From: Microbacterium protaetiae
Lineage (GTDB): Bacteria; Actinomycetota; Actinomycetes; Actinomycetales; Microbacteriaceae
Assembly (NCBI RefSeq): GCF_004135285.1
Contig: NZ_CP035494.1
Span: 558,001-622,000, forward strand
Direction: 5' to 3'
DNA: 64,000 nt
Part shown: positions 41,408-52,221 of the stretch, piece by piece
Numbering within the stretch: position 1 is the stretch's first letter
Layout of the letters: every line of letters begins with the position of its first letter
Position numbers and translations under genes: made by a program
The notes under the pieces: model-generated
What the model was told of the DNA's origin: nothing
The model's database searches: none
The model's input: only the letters and a program-made list of their open reading frames with translations

Positions 41408-43759
41408 TCAGAAGCGTGGCAGGCACCCGCCGCCGTGCCCATGGCCGCCGCCGTGTCCGGCACCAGACCCGTGACCGTGCCCGTGACCACCGCCGTTGCC
41501 GGACCCACCGCCGTTGCCGTGGCCATGGCCGCCGCCGCTTGGCGCGCGGGTCACTTGCACGGCCGCCGTCGCCTTATCGCCATCGGCCTGCCGCACCACC
41601 AGGGTGTACGTGCCTGCCTTGGTGGATCGCGGCACGCTCACCGTGTCGCGGAAGGTGCCGTCACGGTCGGTCGTCACCGAGCCGAGCGATACCGCGGCGC
41701 CCTTCTTGGGCTGCAGATGCACCGCGAGCTTCTCGCGAGGCTCGAAGCCGGTGCCGCGGATGACGAGCTTGCCGCCGGCTGCGACCTTCTTCGCGCTCAC
41801 GGTGACAGCGCCGTCGAACGCCGGCGCCGCGATCTCGATCGGCACCTGCACGCTCGTGCCGGTGGAGGCCACGCTCACCGTCAACGACTGCGCTCCCTCG
41901 ACCCCGTCGGGGATCGTGAAGGTCAGATCGGCTCGTCCTGCCTCATCCGAGGCGTCGATCACGGTCGGGTCGACCGCGCTCGTGGCCAGTTCGGCATCTC
42001 CCAGCGAGATGGTGACCTCGTCGGGAGCCTGCTCGCCCGCGCTGAACGCGAGCGACGACAGGTTTGCCGTGACGGTGTCGCCGGCGCTGTATCCGTCGGC
42101 GTCGGGCGGGCTCAGCACCACACCGACCGCGCGCTGGGCGTTGTCGGGCGTGGCCGTCCCGTTCGCCGAGAACCAGTCGACCATCGACTGCAGATCGACC
42201 TTGCCGGTGTCGGCGGTGTTCGCTCCTTCGGCGAGCGTCGTGAAGTTGTCGCCGCCGGCTGCCAGGAACGAGTTCACCGCGACCGTGAACGTATCGGTGG
42301 GCGAGACTGTGGCCCCGTTCACCGTCATGGTCGTGATGTGCGATCCCGCCGCCGCCGTCGGGTCATAGGTGTACGACAGCGCCTGTGACACTCCGAGCTT
42401 CAGGATGGGCCGGCTCGCCCCGGCGGGCTGCCACTGCTCTTCGAGCACCTGCTTCAGCTGGGCTCCGGTGAGCGTCGTAGTCATCATCGTGTTGGCGAAC
42501 GGCTGCACCGTGGCCGCCTCGCGATAGGTGACGTTGCCGTCGGGGTCGCCGTCGCCGCTGGAGGCATAGGTGATGTCGGTGCGCAGGCCACCCGGGTTCA
42601 TCAGAGCCAGGTCGGCACCGGTCGACCACTGCTGCACATCGGCGACGAAGTTGCCCAGCGTCGATTCGCCGCCGCGGTTCTCGGTGACGCCGTCACTCTG
42701 CCGTGCCCGGTTGAAGTCGGCCGTCACGGCGCCCACCGTCGCGTTACCCGGGCCCTCGGCCGCTGTGACGGCGTCGTCGACGATGCCCTGCACGGTGGGA
42801 TCGGGGGCGTACAGCGGAACACCATCGGCCGCCAGCGGCTTTATCTCGTCGCTGATCGACAGCACCGACTTGTCGGTGGGATCAACGCTGATCTTCATCA
42901 GCCCGTAGGCCTCGCCGTACTTGCCAGCCGAGACCACCGGCCGTCCGTCGATCGTGAAGTTGTAGGCCAGGTGCGTGTGCGCCGACACGATGGCGTTCAC
43001 ATCATCGTCGACGTTGTAGACGATCTGCCCCAGCGGTGAGTCGGGCGTGACACTGGACACGTCGGTCGTGGTCGCCCCCTCGTGCACGAGCAGGATGATC
43101 ACGTCGGCCTCACCGTTCGACTCGTCGCCGTCTTTCAGATCGGCGGCAGCGGCGTTGACGGAATCGGCGATATTGCGCACCTCGAGATCGGCGATGCCGG
43201 CGGGCGAGACCAGCGACCCCAGCGCCTCGGTGACCGCCCCGATGAACCCGACGCGCACGCCGTCGACCTCTTTCACCCACGAGGGCGCCAGGGCCGGCTC
43301 GCCGGTCGATTTCAGCACGACGTTGGAGTTGATGTACTCCCAGTCGGCGCGCGGCACCACCCGGTCGCGCAGATCGGCCCAGCCCTGGTCGTACTCGTGG
43401 TTGCCGGTCGAGCTGACCTCGAGCCCGGCAGCGTTGAGGGCGTCGATGGTGGGGTTGTCGTCTTGGATGAACGAGGTGAAGGTGGATGCCCCGATCAAAT
43501 CGCCCGCGGCGGCGAAGATCGTGTTCGGGTTGGCCGCGCGCACCTGTTTGACCGCCGTCGCCAGCGCGGCCGCACCGCCCGAGGCGCCGTCTGCCTCGAT
43601 GCGACCGTGGAAGTCGTTGATGGTAACCACGTCGATCTCGACGGGATCGTCGGCGGCCGAGGCCGGCGCCGCGCCGATCACCCCGAGGGTGACGGCGGCG
43701 ATGGTGCCGAGGGCGAGTGCTGCGGTGCGAGTGCGCGCACGAGCGGGGACGAGGTTCAT
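41408..43759 (-). CDS. secreted 5'-nucleotidase with Gly/His-rich tail
   Basis: A 783-residue exported metallophosphatase of the UshA/NucH type that dephosphorylates extracellular nucleotides. After the signal peptide (to ~35), the dimetal ligands are VVTINDFHGR, AAGDLIGAS, TGNHEYDQG and VSAHTHLAYN (to ~330). The C-terminal nucleotidase domain includes NRGGESTLGNFVAD and LRTDITYASSGDG (to ~560), followed by two Ig-like repeats. The last ~40 residues are almost only Gly, His, Asn and Ser (GGGHGHGNGGGSG) and end CLPRF; this tail could bind Zn or Ni. No LPxTG anchor is present. Confidence 0.94.
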   Translation of the reverse strand: MNLVPARARTRTAALALGTIAAVTLGVIGAAPASAADDPVEIDVVTINDFHGRIEADGASGGAAALATAVKQVRAANPNTIFAAAGDLIGASTFTSFIQDDNPTIDALNAAGLEVSSTGNHEYDQGWADLRDRVVPRADWEYINSNVVLKSTGEPALAPSWVKEVDGVRVGFIGAVTEALGSLVSPAGIADLEVRNIADSVNAAAADLKDGDESNGEADVIILLVHEGATTTDVSSVTPDSPLGQIVYNVDDDVNAIVSAHTHLAYNFTIDGRPVVSAGKYGEAYGLMKISVDPTDKSVLSISDEIKPLAADGVPLYAPDPTVQGIVDDAVTAAEGPGNATVGAVTADFNRARQSDGVTENRGGESTLGNFVADVQQWSTGADLALMNPGGLRTDITYASSGDGDPDGNVTYREAATVQPFANTMMTTTLTGAQLKQVLEEQWQPAGASRPILKLGVSQALSYTYDPTAAAGSHITTMTVNGATVSPTDTFTVAVNSFLAAGGDNFTTLAEGANTADTGKVDLQSMVDWFSANGTATPDNAQRAVGVVLSPPDADGYSAGDTVTANLSSLAFSAGEQAPDEVTISLGDAELATSAVDPTVIDASDEAGRADLTFTIPDGVEGAQSLTVSVASTGTSVQVPIEIAAPAFDGAVTVSAKKVAAGGKLVIRGTGFEPREKLAVHLQPKKGAAVSLGSVTTDRDGTFRDTVSVPRSTKAGTYTLVVRQADGDKATAAVQVTRAPSGGGHGHGNGGGSGNGGGHGHGHGSGAGHGGGHGHGGGCLPRF

Positions 43760-43925
43760 TCGGCTTCCCTCCTGAGGTCGCGAAACACACGTCGCGCCCT
43801 CACAGCGGTGCCATCACCTCTTCTGGGCGTTTACACAGCGACGTGTCTGTTGCGAGCCTAGGGATGGCCGCCGACATCCTCAATCGCGTCGGCGCAAACT
43901 CATCCAGCTCTCATCTGCGCGCGCG

Positions 43926-44744
43926 TCAGGCCAGCTCGCCGCCCTGCGCATCGGCGAGCTCTTCGACCTCTTTCTCCCAGGCATCCCGGGCCAGCCGGTA
44001 CCAGAGATAAAACGCGAAGCCCGCGAAGACCGCCCACTCGGCGGCATAGAAGAGATTGAGCCAGTTGAGGCCCCCGCCGCCGGCGGGCGCGTGCGAGACG
44101 ATGCGCACGAGCGAGCCCAGCGGCTGGTCTGCCACCAAGTAGGGCCGGTAGACGTCGAGCCCCGCGATGTCGTGCCAGCGGCTCAGCAACGCCGCCGGCG
44201 ACATCGACCGCAGCGCGTCGGGGTCGTTGCGCGGCGGCACCCGCGGTCCCTCGTCAGAGATCAGGCGCCCGGTCATGGTCGAGGTGCTCTGGCCACCGGC
44301 ATTGAGAGTGGATGCCGCATCCCGCGCCTTCTCCAGCGTCGCCGCCCAGCCCACGGCCACCGCCAGCGAGGTGGGGTTTTCGGTGCCATCGAGGCGGAAC
44401 TGTCCGGTCACCCAGAATCCCTGGTCGTCGCCGTTCATCCGCTCGGAGACCACGATGAAGTCGCCCGCGACGAAATGCCCCGACACCTGCACCTTCTGAC
44501 CCACCAGGGGCGAGTTGAGGTACGCGCCGGGCTCGACCACCTGTTCGATGGGCAGCACCTGCTCGGTCTCGCCCGGCGTCGTCGCGCTGGTGTCCAGAGC
44601 ACGACCGAGCTGCCACTGACCGAGCCAGGCGAACACGCCGGCGACCACCAGGCACAGCGCCAGCATCGCCAGCCAGCGCGGGCGCAGCATGACCTCGCGC
44701 AGCGTGGGCGGGAAGACCTCGGGAAGGTCGCCGTTCTCTGTCAT
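43926..44744 (-). CDS. SURF1 family protein
   Basis: A 272-residue membrane protein with a helix near each end (WLAMLALCLVVAGVFAWLGQWQLGRALD at ~24-50, quoted by parts; NLFYAAEWAVFAGFAFYLWY near 230-250) and a SURF1 domain between. The W-Q-L-x-R motif, QVSGHFVAGDF and the GPR and VxxAYxG-like positions identify it. SURF1 proteins help insert haem a into cytochrome c oxidase. It is coupled by ATGA to guaB3 upstream. Confidence 0.92.
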   Translation of the reverse strand: MTENGDLPEVFPPTLREVMLRPRWLAMLALCLVVAGVFAWLGQWQLGRALDTSATTPGETEQVLPIEQVVEPGAYLNSPLVGQKVQVSGHFVAGDFIVVSERMNGDDQGFWVTGQFRLDGTENPTSLAVAVGWAATLEKARDAASTLNAGGQSTSTMTGRLISDEGPRVPPRNDPDALRSMSPAALLSRWHDIAGLDVYRPYLVADQPLGSLVRIVSHAPAGGGGLNWLNLFYAAEWAVFAGFAFYLWYRLARDAWEKEVEELADAQGGELA

Positions 44745-45859
44745 TCGACGCCGTACGGCGCCACGACCACCTCGACCCGCTGGAACTCCTTCAGGTCGGA
44801 GTATCCGGTGGTGGCCATCGACTTGCGCAGGGCTCCGATGAGGTTGGCCGTGCCGTCGGCCACCGGCGCCGGGCCGTACAGGATCTCTTCGAGCGAGGCG
44901 ACCTGCTCGACCTTCACGCGGCGGCCACGCGGCAGCTGCGGGTGATGCGCCTCGGGCCCCCAGTGGTATCCACGACCGGGGGCGTCGGTCGCCCGCGCCA
45001 GCGCGACACCCAGCATCACAGCATCCGCCCCCATCGCCAACGCCTTCACGATGTCACCCGAGGTGCCCACGCCGCCGTCGGCGATCACGTGCACATAGCG
45101 GCCGCCCGATTCGTCCATGTAGTCGCGGCGCGCGCCGGCCACGTCGGCGACCGCGGTCGCCATCGGCGCGTGGATGCCCAGGGTGGCACGGGTGGTGGAT
45201 GCCGCTCCCCCGCCGAATCCGACGAGCACACCCGCTGCGCCCGTGCGCATGAGGTGCAGCGCGGCGGTGTAGGTGGCGGCGCCGCCGACGATGACGGGGA
45301 CGTCGAGATCGTAGATGAACTTCTTGAGGTTCAGCGGCTCGGCGACGCTGGAAACGTGCTCGGCCGACACGGTCGTGCCACGGATGACGAACAGGTCGAC
45401 GCCGGCGGCCACGACGGTCTCGTAGAGCTCCTGCGTGCGCTGCGGGGTGAGCGAGCCTGCCACCGTGACACCGGCCTCGCGCACCTGGGCGAGCCGGTCG
45501 CGCACGAGCTCTGGCTTGATCGGCTCGGCATACAGCTCCTGCATGCGCCGGGTGGCCTCCGTGTCGTCGAGTCGCGAGATCTCGGCCAGCAGCGGGTCGG
45601 GGTCGTCGTAGCGGGTCCACAGCCCTTCGAGGTCGAGCACACCCAGGCCGCCGAGCTGCCCGAGCATGATCGCCGTCGTGGGGCTGACCACCGAGTCCAT
45701 CGGCGCACCGAGCACCGGCACGTCGAACGAGAAAGCGTCGATCGACCACGAGGTCGAGACGTCTTCGGGGTTGCGCGTGCGCCGTGAAGGGACGACCGCG
45801 ATGTCATCGAAGGTATAAGCCCGGCGGGCGCGCTTGGAGCTGCCCAGTTCGATGTCCAT
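44741..45859 (-). CDS. guaB3: GuaB3-type IMP dehydrogenase homologue without cysteine
   Basis: A 372-residue TIM-barrel protein of the GuaB3 group common in actinobacteria and cyanobacteria. DIELGSSKRARRAYTFDDIA at the N-terminus, PVLGAPMDSVVSP and VIADGGVGTSGDIVKALAMG are family-typical; no CBS domains are present. In GuaB the loop GSICTTR holds the catalytic Cys. Here the aligned loop reads AASTTR and there is no Cys anywhere in the protein, so classical IMP dehydrogenase chemistry is doubtful. ATG 45859 is chosen for the GGAGGGG six bases upstream. Confidence 0.93.
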   Translation of the reverse strand: MDIELGSSKRARRAYTFDDIAVVPSRRTRNPEDVSTSWSIDAFSFDVPVLGAPMDSVVSPTTAIMLGQLGGLGVLDLEGLWTRYDDPDPLLAEISRLDDTEATRRMQELYAEPIKPELVRDRLAQVREAGVTVAGSLTPQRTQELYETVVAAGVDLFVIRGTTVSAEHVSSVAEPLNLKKFIYDLDVPVIVGGAATYTAALHLMRTGAAGVLVGFGGGAASTTRATLGIHAPMATAVADVAGARRDYMDESGGRYVHVIADGGVGTSGDIVKALAMGADAVMLGVALARATDAPGRGYHWGPEAHHPQLPRGRRVKVEQVASLEEILYGPAPVADGTANLIGALRKSMATTGYSDLKEFQRVEVVVAPYGVE

Positions 45860-45952
45860 GCTCACCCCTCCACCCTACCCGGGCGCCTCGCGCCGCGCCG
45901 CGTCGGTCACGGCGTCGCGTCGGTCACGGCGTCGATCAGGACGCCGCCGCAC

Positions 45953-46870
45953 GCTCGCGCTACCCGAATCCGCATACGCGCACGAAAAACGCATGCGCGG
46001 ACGCAGATGGGGATAGCGCGAGCCGCGGAGCCCCGCAGGAAAGGGCAGCGCACGCAGAACGGGGCCGCGCCAACCTACGAGCCCCACAGATCGGAGCACC
46101 GCACGCAGATCGGGACAGCGCCAGCAGAACGGGTCAGCGCGAGCAGAACGGGACAGCCCCAGCAGAACGGGATAGCGCGAGGCATCCAGATCCGCTCGAC
46201 ATCCACGTCAACCTCGACGCCGAAAATCTCGCGCTACCCGAATCCGCATACGCGCATGAGAAAAGCATGCGCGGACGCAGATCGGTATAGCGCGAACCCA
46301 GGCGCCACGCAGATCGGGACAGCGCACGCAGATCGGGATAGCGCACGCAGAACGGGATAGCGCGAGCCGCCCAGACCCACTCGCCAAGCACGTCGATCAC
46401 AACGCCAAGAAGCTCGCGCTACCCGAATCCGCACACGCGTATGAAAAAAGCATGCGCGGACGCAGATCGGGATAGCGCGAACCCAGGCGGCACGCAGATC
46501 GGGACAGCGCACGCAGAACGGGATAGCGCGAACCTACGAGCCCCACAGATCGGAGCAGCGCACGCAGGTCGGGATAGCGCACGTGGATCGGGACAGCGCG
46601 AGCCGCCCAGACCCACTCGCCAAGCACGTCGATCACAACGCCAAGAAGCTCGCGCTACCCGAATCCGCACACGCGCACGAAAAACGCATACGCGAACGCA
46701 GAACGGGATAGCGCAAGCCCACGGGCCCTGCAGAACGGGACAGCGCACGCAGAACGGGATAGCGCGAGCCCAGGCGCCACGCAGATCGGGATAGCGCACG
46801 CAGAACGGGGTAGCGCACGCAGAACGGGGCAGCGCACGCAGAACGGGACAGCCCGAGCAGAACGGGACAG
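45953..46870. repeat. complex repeat array between guaB and guaB3
   Basis: Two interleaved repeats fill the 1.2-kb gap 45860-47068. The first is a ~70-bp hairpin unit running from GCTCGCGCTACCCGAATCCG to GATAGCGCGA, at about 45953, 46228, 46412 and 46648, whose ends are inverted repeats. The second is 20-30 copies of a 16-20-bp word of the type GCAGAACGGGATAGCGCAC or GCAGATCGGGACAGCGC. Units at 46412 and 46648 share ~35 bp of flanking sequence, so blocks have been duplicated. It ends in tandem GCGCGAGGCCGAGCCGCCCC copies near 46926-46998. No gene is supported here. Confidence 0.9.
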
Positions 46871-47035
46871 CGCGGGGTGAAGAGTCCGCAGGCTCCAACA
46901 AGCCAACGCCCGAGGTCACAGGGCGCGAGGCCGAGCCGCCCCGCACCAACAGCGCGAGGCCGAGCCGCCCCGCACCAACAGCGCGAGGCCGAGCCGCCCC
47001 GGGCAACGGCACACGCCGCAGCCTCGGTCGTCATC

Positions 47036-47057
47036 GGGGCCCGAACTGACGGGCCCC
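47036..47057 (-). terminator. guaB terminator
   Basis: GGGGCCCG and CGGGCCCC form a perfect 8-bp stem with loop AACTGA, 12 nt past the guaB stop. Confidence 0.75.
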
Positions 47058-47068
47058 GCCCGGGCGCC

Positions 47069-48649
<1,581 letters not shown>

Positions 48650-48720
48650 TCAAGTCTAAGCGTCGGCGAGCCGGCTTTGTTCCCGCAGAGACCGAGGGAT
48701 GCCGCAGCTCAGACGCCGCC

Positions 48721-48850
48721 CGCCCCTGCGGGCACCCCGCCGCCCGTGCGAGTGCCCGCCGCCCGCAGAACGCGCCGCCCGCGCGGGCCTGGCACGCGTG
48801 TGAGTGCCCGCCCGCAGAACGCACCGCCCCTGCGGGCACCCCGCCGCCCG
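48721..48850. repeat. degenerate GC-rich repeats upstream of guaB
   Basis: A 26-bp sequence beginning CGCCCCTGCGGGCACCCC occurs at 48721-48746 and again at 48825-48850, with partial copies between (GAGTGCCCGC, CCCGCAGAACGC). The 300-nt gap 48572-48871 otherwise holds only the guaB promoter region; a TTGACA is visible on the minus strand about 80 nt before the start, but no convincing -10. Confidence 0.7.
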
Positions 48851-48871
48851 CAGAACCCCCGGCCCGCCCGC

Positions 48872-50305
48872 TCAGACGACCCCCGTGAGCGCCCCCGCAT
48901 CGGAGAGGGGATGCCGCGCCGCGGCCGGCCACGCGCGCTGCAGTGCCGCGACGGCCTGTTCGACCTGCGGGCCGGTGGAGGTCAACGGCAACCGCAGGAA
49001 CCGCTCGAACGCGCCGTCGAGACCAAATCGCGGCCCGGCCGTGACCAGCAGACCCTCGCTGCGCGCGGCCAGCGCCAGCTGCGAGCTCACCGGCGCGCCG
49101 ATGTGGGCCCACACCGCGAGCCCGCCGTGCACATGCGGCAGCGTCCAGTCGGGGAATGCCGCCGGCACTATCCGCTCGATCGCCGCACGACCGGCCGCCA
49201 GAGCTGCCCGACGCTGGGCGAGCACCTCGTCGAACCGCGTGAAAAGCGACGCCACGACGAGCTGATCGATGATCGGGGTGCCCAGGTCCATGTTCACCCG
49301 CACCGCGTGCAGCCGACGGATCATCGCCCGCTCGGCACGCACCCATCCCACCCGCAGTCCGCCCCACATCGTCTTGCTCGCCGACCCGATCGTGATCACC
49401 CGGGCCCCGCCGCCCGCCGTGGCCGCCAGGGGCGGAAAGGTCTCGGGCCGGTCGATGTCGAGCTCGGCGGGAGTCTCGTCGGCGACCAGGATCGTGCCCT
49501 GCGCCGCGGCCGCATCCAGCAGCCGCCGACGCACCGCCAGCGACATCGAGCGCCCGGTCGGGTTCTGAAAATCGGGCATCAGATACGCGATGGCGGGGCT
49601 CGTGCGGCGCATCGCCGACTCGAACGCCTCCACGTCCCACCCCTCGGGCGAGTCCACCGACACCGGAGCGGTCACCATCCGCGCCCCCGCCGCGCCGATG
49701 GCGTCGTAAGCATGCGGGTACGTCGGCACCTCGATCAGCGCACGGTCGCCGCGGCGCACCAGCGCGCGGCCGATGAGGGCGATGGCCTGCTGCGCGCCCA
49801 CGGTGATGAGCACCTGGTCGGCGTCGGTGGGCAGCCCGCGCTCGGTGTAGCGCCGGGCGACAGCCTCGCGCAGCACGGGCAGCCCGATCGTCTCGTAACC
49901 CGAGTCGAGCAGCAGAGGCGCGAGCTGAGTGGATGCCTCGGCCACGGCATCCAGCATCATCGAAGGCGCCGGCAGCGCGGCCTTCAAGAAGTCGAGCAGC
50001 CCCGTCTCGGGCACCGTCGGCGAGGCAGCGCCCCCAGGCAGCGCGGTGCGCGTACCCGAGCCCTGGCGGCTGAGCGCGAACCCCTGCTCGCGCAGCCGCT
50101 GATAGGCCGCGGTGACGGTGGTCCGGCTGATCTCGAGCTCGGCGGCAAGTTCACGCTCGGCCGGCAGCCGCACGCCCGAGCCCACCCGGCCGTCGATGAC
50201 CAGCAGCCGGATGCGGTCGGCCAGCGCCTCATACGACGCGCCGCTGCCCCGCCACTCGCCGAGCAGGTCGAGAAGCGCGTGCGCGCCGATAGCCATGATC
50301 GCCAT
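48872..50305 (-). CDS. MocR/YczR-type regulator (GntR + aminotransferase fold)
   Basis: A 477-residue MocR-family regulator. Residues ~1-80 form a GntR winged helix (YEALADRIRLLVIDGRVGSG, ELEISRTTVTAAYQRLREQG). Residues ~110-470 form a class I aminotransferase-like domain that keeps the PLP Lys in ITIGSASKTMWGGLRVGWVR. Such proteins sense vitamin B6 forms or related ligands. It is divergent from a YczE membrane protein, the standard YczR-YczE pairing, with repeated GATTGG words between them as likely binding sites. No ribosome site is visible at ATG 50305. Confidence 0.92.
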   Translation of the reverse strand: MAIMAIGAHALLDLLGEWRGSGASYEALADRIRLLVIDGRVGSGVRLPAERELAAELEISRTTVTAAYQRLREQGFALSRQGSGTRTALPGGAASPTVPETGLLDFLKAALPAPSMMLDAVAEASTQLAPLLLDSGYETIGLPVLREAVARRYTERGLPTDADQVLITVGAQQAIALIGRALVRRGDRALIEVPTYPHAYDAIGAAGARMVTAPVSVDSPEGWDVEAFESAMRRTSPAIAYLMPDFQNPTGRSMSLAVRRRLLDAAAAQGTILVADETPAELDIDRPETFPPLAATAGGGARVITIGSASKTMWGGLRVGWVRAERAMIRRLHAVRVNMDLGTPIIDQLVVASLFTRFDEVLAQRRAALAAGRAAIERIVPAAFPDWTLPHVHGGLAVWAHIGAPVSSQLALAARSEGLLVTAGPRFGLDGAFERFLRLPLTSTGPQVEQAVAALQRAWPAAARHPLSDAGALTGVV

Positions 50306-50320
50306 CAGGCCACTTTAGTC

Positions 50321-50380
50321 AGATTGGCTCTACTTCTCCAGGGTATTTTCACGATTGGATGCCTCTTATGCAGCCAATCC
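50321..50380. promoter_or_regulatory. divergent mocR/yczE control region
   Basis: AGATTGGCTC (50321) and CGATTGGATG (50352) are direct repeats 31 bp apart, and AGCCAATCC (50372) is an inverted copy. MocR proteins usually bind paired direct repeats plus an inverted half-site. TATTTT at 50344-50349 is a likely -10 for yczE, which would then be nearly leaderless. Confidence 0.6.
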
Positions 50381-51171
50381 AGTCGGACTCTGTCGCTCCT
50401 GCGACATCGCGCCGCCGCGCCTGGCCGGCGCTGCCGGCGTTCGAGCCCAAGCCGCTGAGCCGCCGCCCCGCCTCGCGCGGCCGTCGACTCGTGCAGTTGC
50501 TGGTCGGGCTGTTCTTCTACGGCATCGCGATCGCCACGATGATGCAGGCCACCATCGGCATCGAGCCGTGGGATGTGTTCGCCCAGGGAATCATGCTGCA
50601 CACCGGCATCCCGTTCGGACTCGTCACCAACCTCGTCGGCGCCCTCGTGCTGCTGCTGTGGATTCCGCTGCGACAGCGCCCCGGCATCGGTACGGTGCTG
50701 AATGTGCTGCTGATCGGGCCGGCCGCCCAGTTCGGTTTGTGGGTGATTCCGCAGCCTCAGGCGCTCTGGGCGCGGGTGCTGCTGTTCGCCGCCGGCCTGG
50801 TGCTCATCGCCGCCGCGACCGGACTCTACATCGGAGCCCAGCACGGCCCGGGCCCCCGCGACGGACTCATGACCGGACTGCATGCCCGCACCGGGCTGCC
50901 CATCTGGCTCGTGCGCACCGGCATCGAGGCGACCGTGCTGGCGGTGGGCTGGCTGCTGGGCGGCAACGTCGGCTGGGGCACCCTGGCGGTCGCACTGTGC
51001 ATCGGCCCGCTCGTGCATGTGAGCATCCCGCTGTTCGCGCTGCAGCTGCCCGAAGCTGTCACCGAGCCGGGCTTCGGCGATGCGCAAGCCGGCCGGGTCA
51101 TCGAACCGGATGCCGCTGCTCGACACCGCACGCCAGACCCGCAGCCGTGGGCCCTCGGCCGCTGGCGGTAG
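50359..51171 (+). CDS. YczE family membrane protein
   Basis: A 270-residue protein with five to six membrane helices. LLVGLFFYGIAIATMMQATIGIEPWDVF, here by its hallmark GIEPWDVF, and GPGPRDGLMTGLHARTGLP identify the YczE/YitT-like family. Function is unknown in detail; YczE is linked in Bacillus to post-translational control of a lipopeptide synthetase, while in actinobacteria it is thought to be a transporter controlled by YczR. The N-terminus is uncertain (ATG 50359 or 50368). Confidence 0.88.
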   Translation: MPLMQPIQSDSVAPATSRRRAWPALPAFEPKPLSRRPASRGRRLVQLLVGLFFYGIAIATMMQATIGIEPWDVFAQGIMLHTGIPFGLVTNLVGALVLLLWIPLRQRPGIGTVLNVLLIGPAAQFGLWVIPQPQALWARVLLFAAGLVLIAAATGLYIGAQHGPGPRDGLMTGLHARTGLPIWLVRTGIEATVLAVGWLLGGNVGWGTLAVALCIGPLVHVSIPLFALQLPEAVTEPGFGDAQAGRVIEPDAAARHRTPDPQPWALGRWR

Positions 51172-51191
51172 CGAGCCGGGGAGCCGACCGC

Positions 51192-52127
51192 TCAGGCGAT
51201 CTCGGCGACGTCGTTGCCGACGCCGGCCGCGCGGGTGCGGCGTGCCGCACGCAGTGAGTCGATGCTCAGCACGACCAGCGCGACCCACACCAGGCCGAAG
51301 CCGATCCACCGTTCGGTCGGCATCGCCTCGTGCAGAATGACCGCGCCGGTGACGAACTGCAGAATCGGGGTGAGGAACTGCAGCAGTCCGATGAGGCTGA
51401 GCGGGGCGCGCCGAGTCGCGGCGGCGAACAGCAGCAGAGGCACCGCGGTGGCCACCCCGGCCAGCAGGAGCAGCACGGCGTGGGCGGCCCCGGCGGTGCC
51501 CAGGGTGAGGCCCGAGCCCGTGCCGACCCAGATCAGCATTCCCGCCGCCACCGGGGTCAGCCATGCCGTTTCCAGGGTCAGCCCGCTCACCGCGTCGACC
51601 GTGCCGCCGACGCGGTTCTTGGTCAGGCCGTACAGGCCGAACGAAAAGGCGAGTGCCAGCGAGATCCACGGCACCTGGCCGTATCCGACGATGATCACGC
51701 CCACCGCCACCACCGCGATCGCTATCGCCACCCACTGCGCCCGGCGCAGCCGCTCACGCAGCACAAGCACGCCCAGCAGCACCGTCACGATCGGATTGAT
51801 GAAGTAGCCCAGGCTCGCCTCGATGACGTGTCCGGTGAGAGTCGCGACGAGGTAGACGGTCCAGTTGACGAAGATGAGGATGCCGGCCGCGGCCGTCCAG
51901 CCCAACAGTCGCGGCTGCCGCGCGATGCGCGCGAACGCTCCCCAGCCCCGGGTCACGCTCAGCGCGACGACGCAGAAGACCAGCGAGAGCAGCACCCGCC
52001 AGGCGACAACCTCCCACGGAGTCGAGGGCAGCAGCAGCAGAAAGTACAGCGGAAACAGACCCCACAGCAGGTAGGCAGCGAAGGCGTAGAACCCGCCCGT
52101 GGTCGCCGCGCTTCTGGTCTGCCTCAC
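51192..52127 (-). CDS. rarD: EamA family transporter, RarD type
   Basis: A 311-residue drug/metabolite transporter with ten membrane helices. The RarD features GGFYAFAAYLLWGLFPLYF at the N-terminus, PWEVVAWRVLLSLVFC and NWTVYLVATLTGHVIEASLG, quoted by TGHVIEASLGYFINP, are clear. RarD is associated with chloramphenicol tolerance in Pseudomonas; substrates are otherwise unknown. It is downstream of groES on the same strand but separated by a strong terminator. Confidence 0.92.
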   Translation of the reverse strand: MRQTRSAATTGGFYAFAAYLLWGLFPLYFLLLLPSTPWEVVAWRVLLSLVFCVVALSVTRGWGAFARIARQPRLLGWTAAAGILIFVNWTVYLVATLTGHVIEASLGYFINPIVTVLLGVLVLRERLRRAQWVAIAIAVVAVGVIIVGYGQVPWISLALAFSFGLYGLTKNRVGGTVDAVSGLTLETAWLTPVAAGMLIWVGTGSGLTLGTAGAAHAVLLLLAGVATAVPLLLFAAATRRAPLSLIGLLQFLTPILQFVTGAVILHEAMPTERWIGFGLVWVALVVLSIDSLRAARRTRAAGVGNDVAEIA

Positions 52128-52148
52128 TGCACCAGCCTAGACAGACGA

Positions 52149-52184
52149 CGAGGACCCCGGATGCCGCAGCATCCGGGGTCCTCG
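52149..52184 (-). terminator. groES terminator
   Basis: A perfect 16-bp stem (CGAGGACCCCGGATGC with GCATCCGGGGTCCTCG) and CGCA loop lies 38 nt past the groES stop. Confidence 0.9.
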
Positions 52185-52221
52185 TACGGGGTGGGCGAGA
52201 GCACTCGCCCGGCGAATCGAG

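Noticed and set aside
45953..46870. CRISPR-like appearance of repeated words
   Set aside because: Repeat lengths and spacing are irregular, spacers are themselves repeated, and no cas genes are present.
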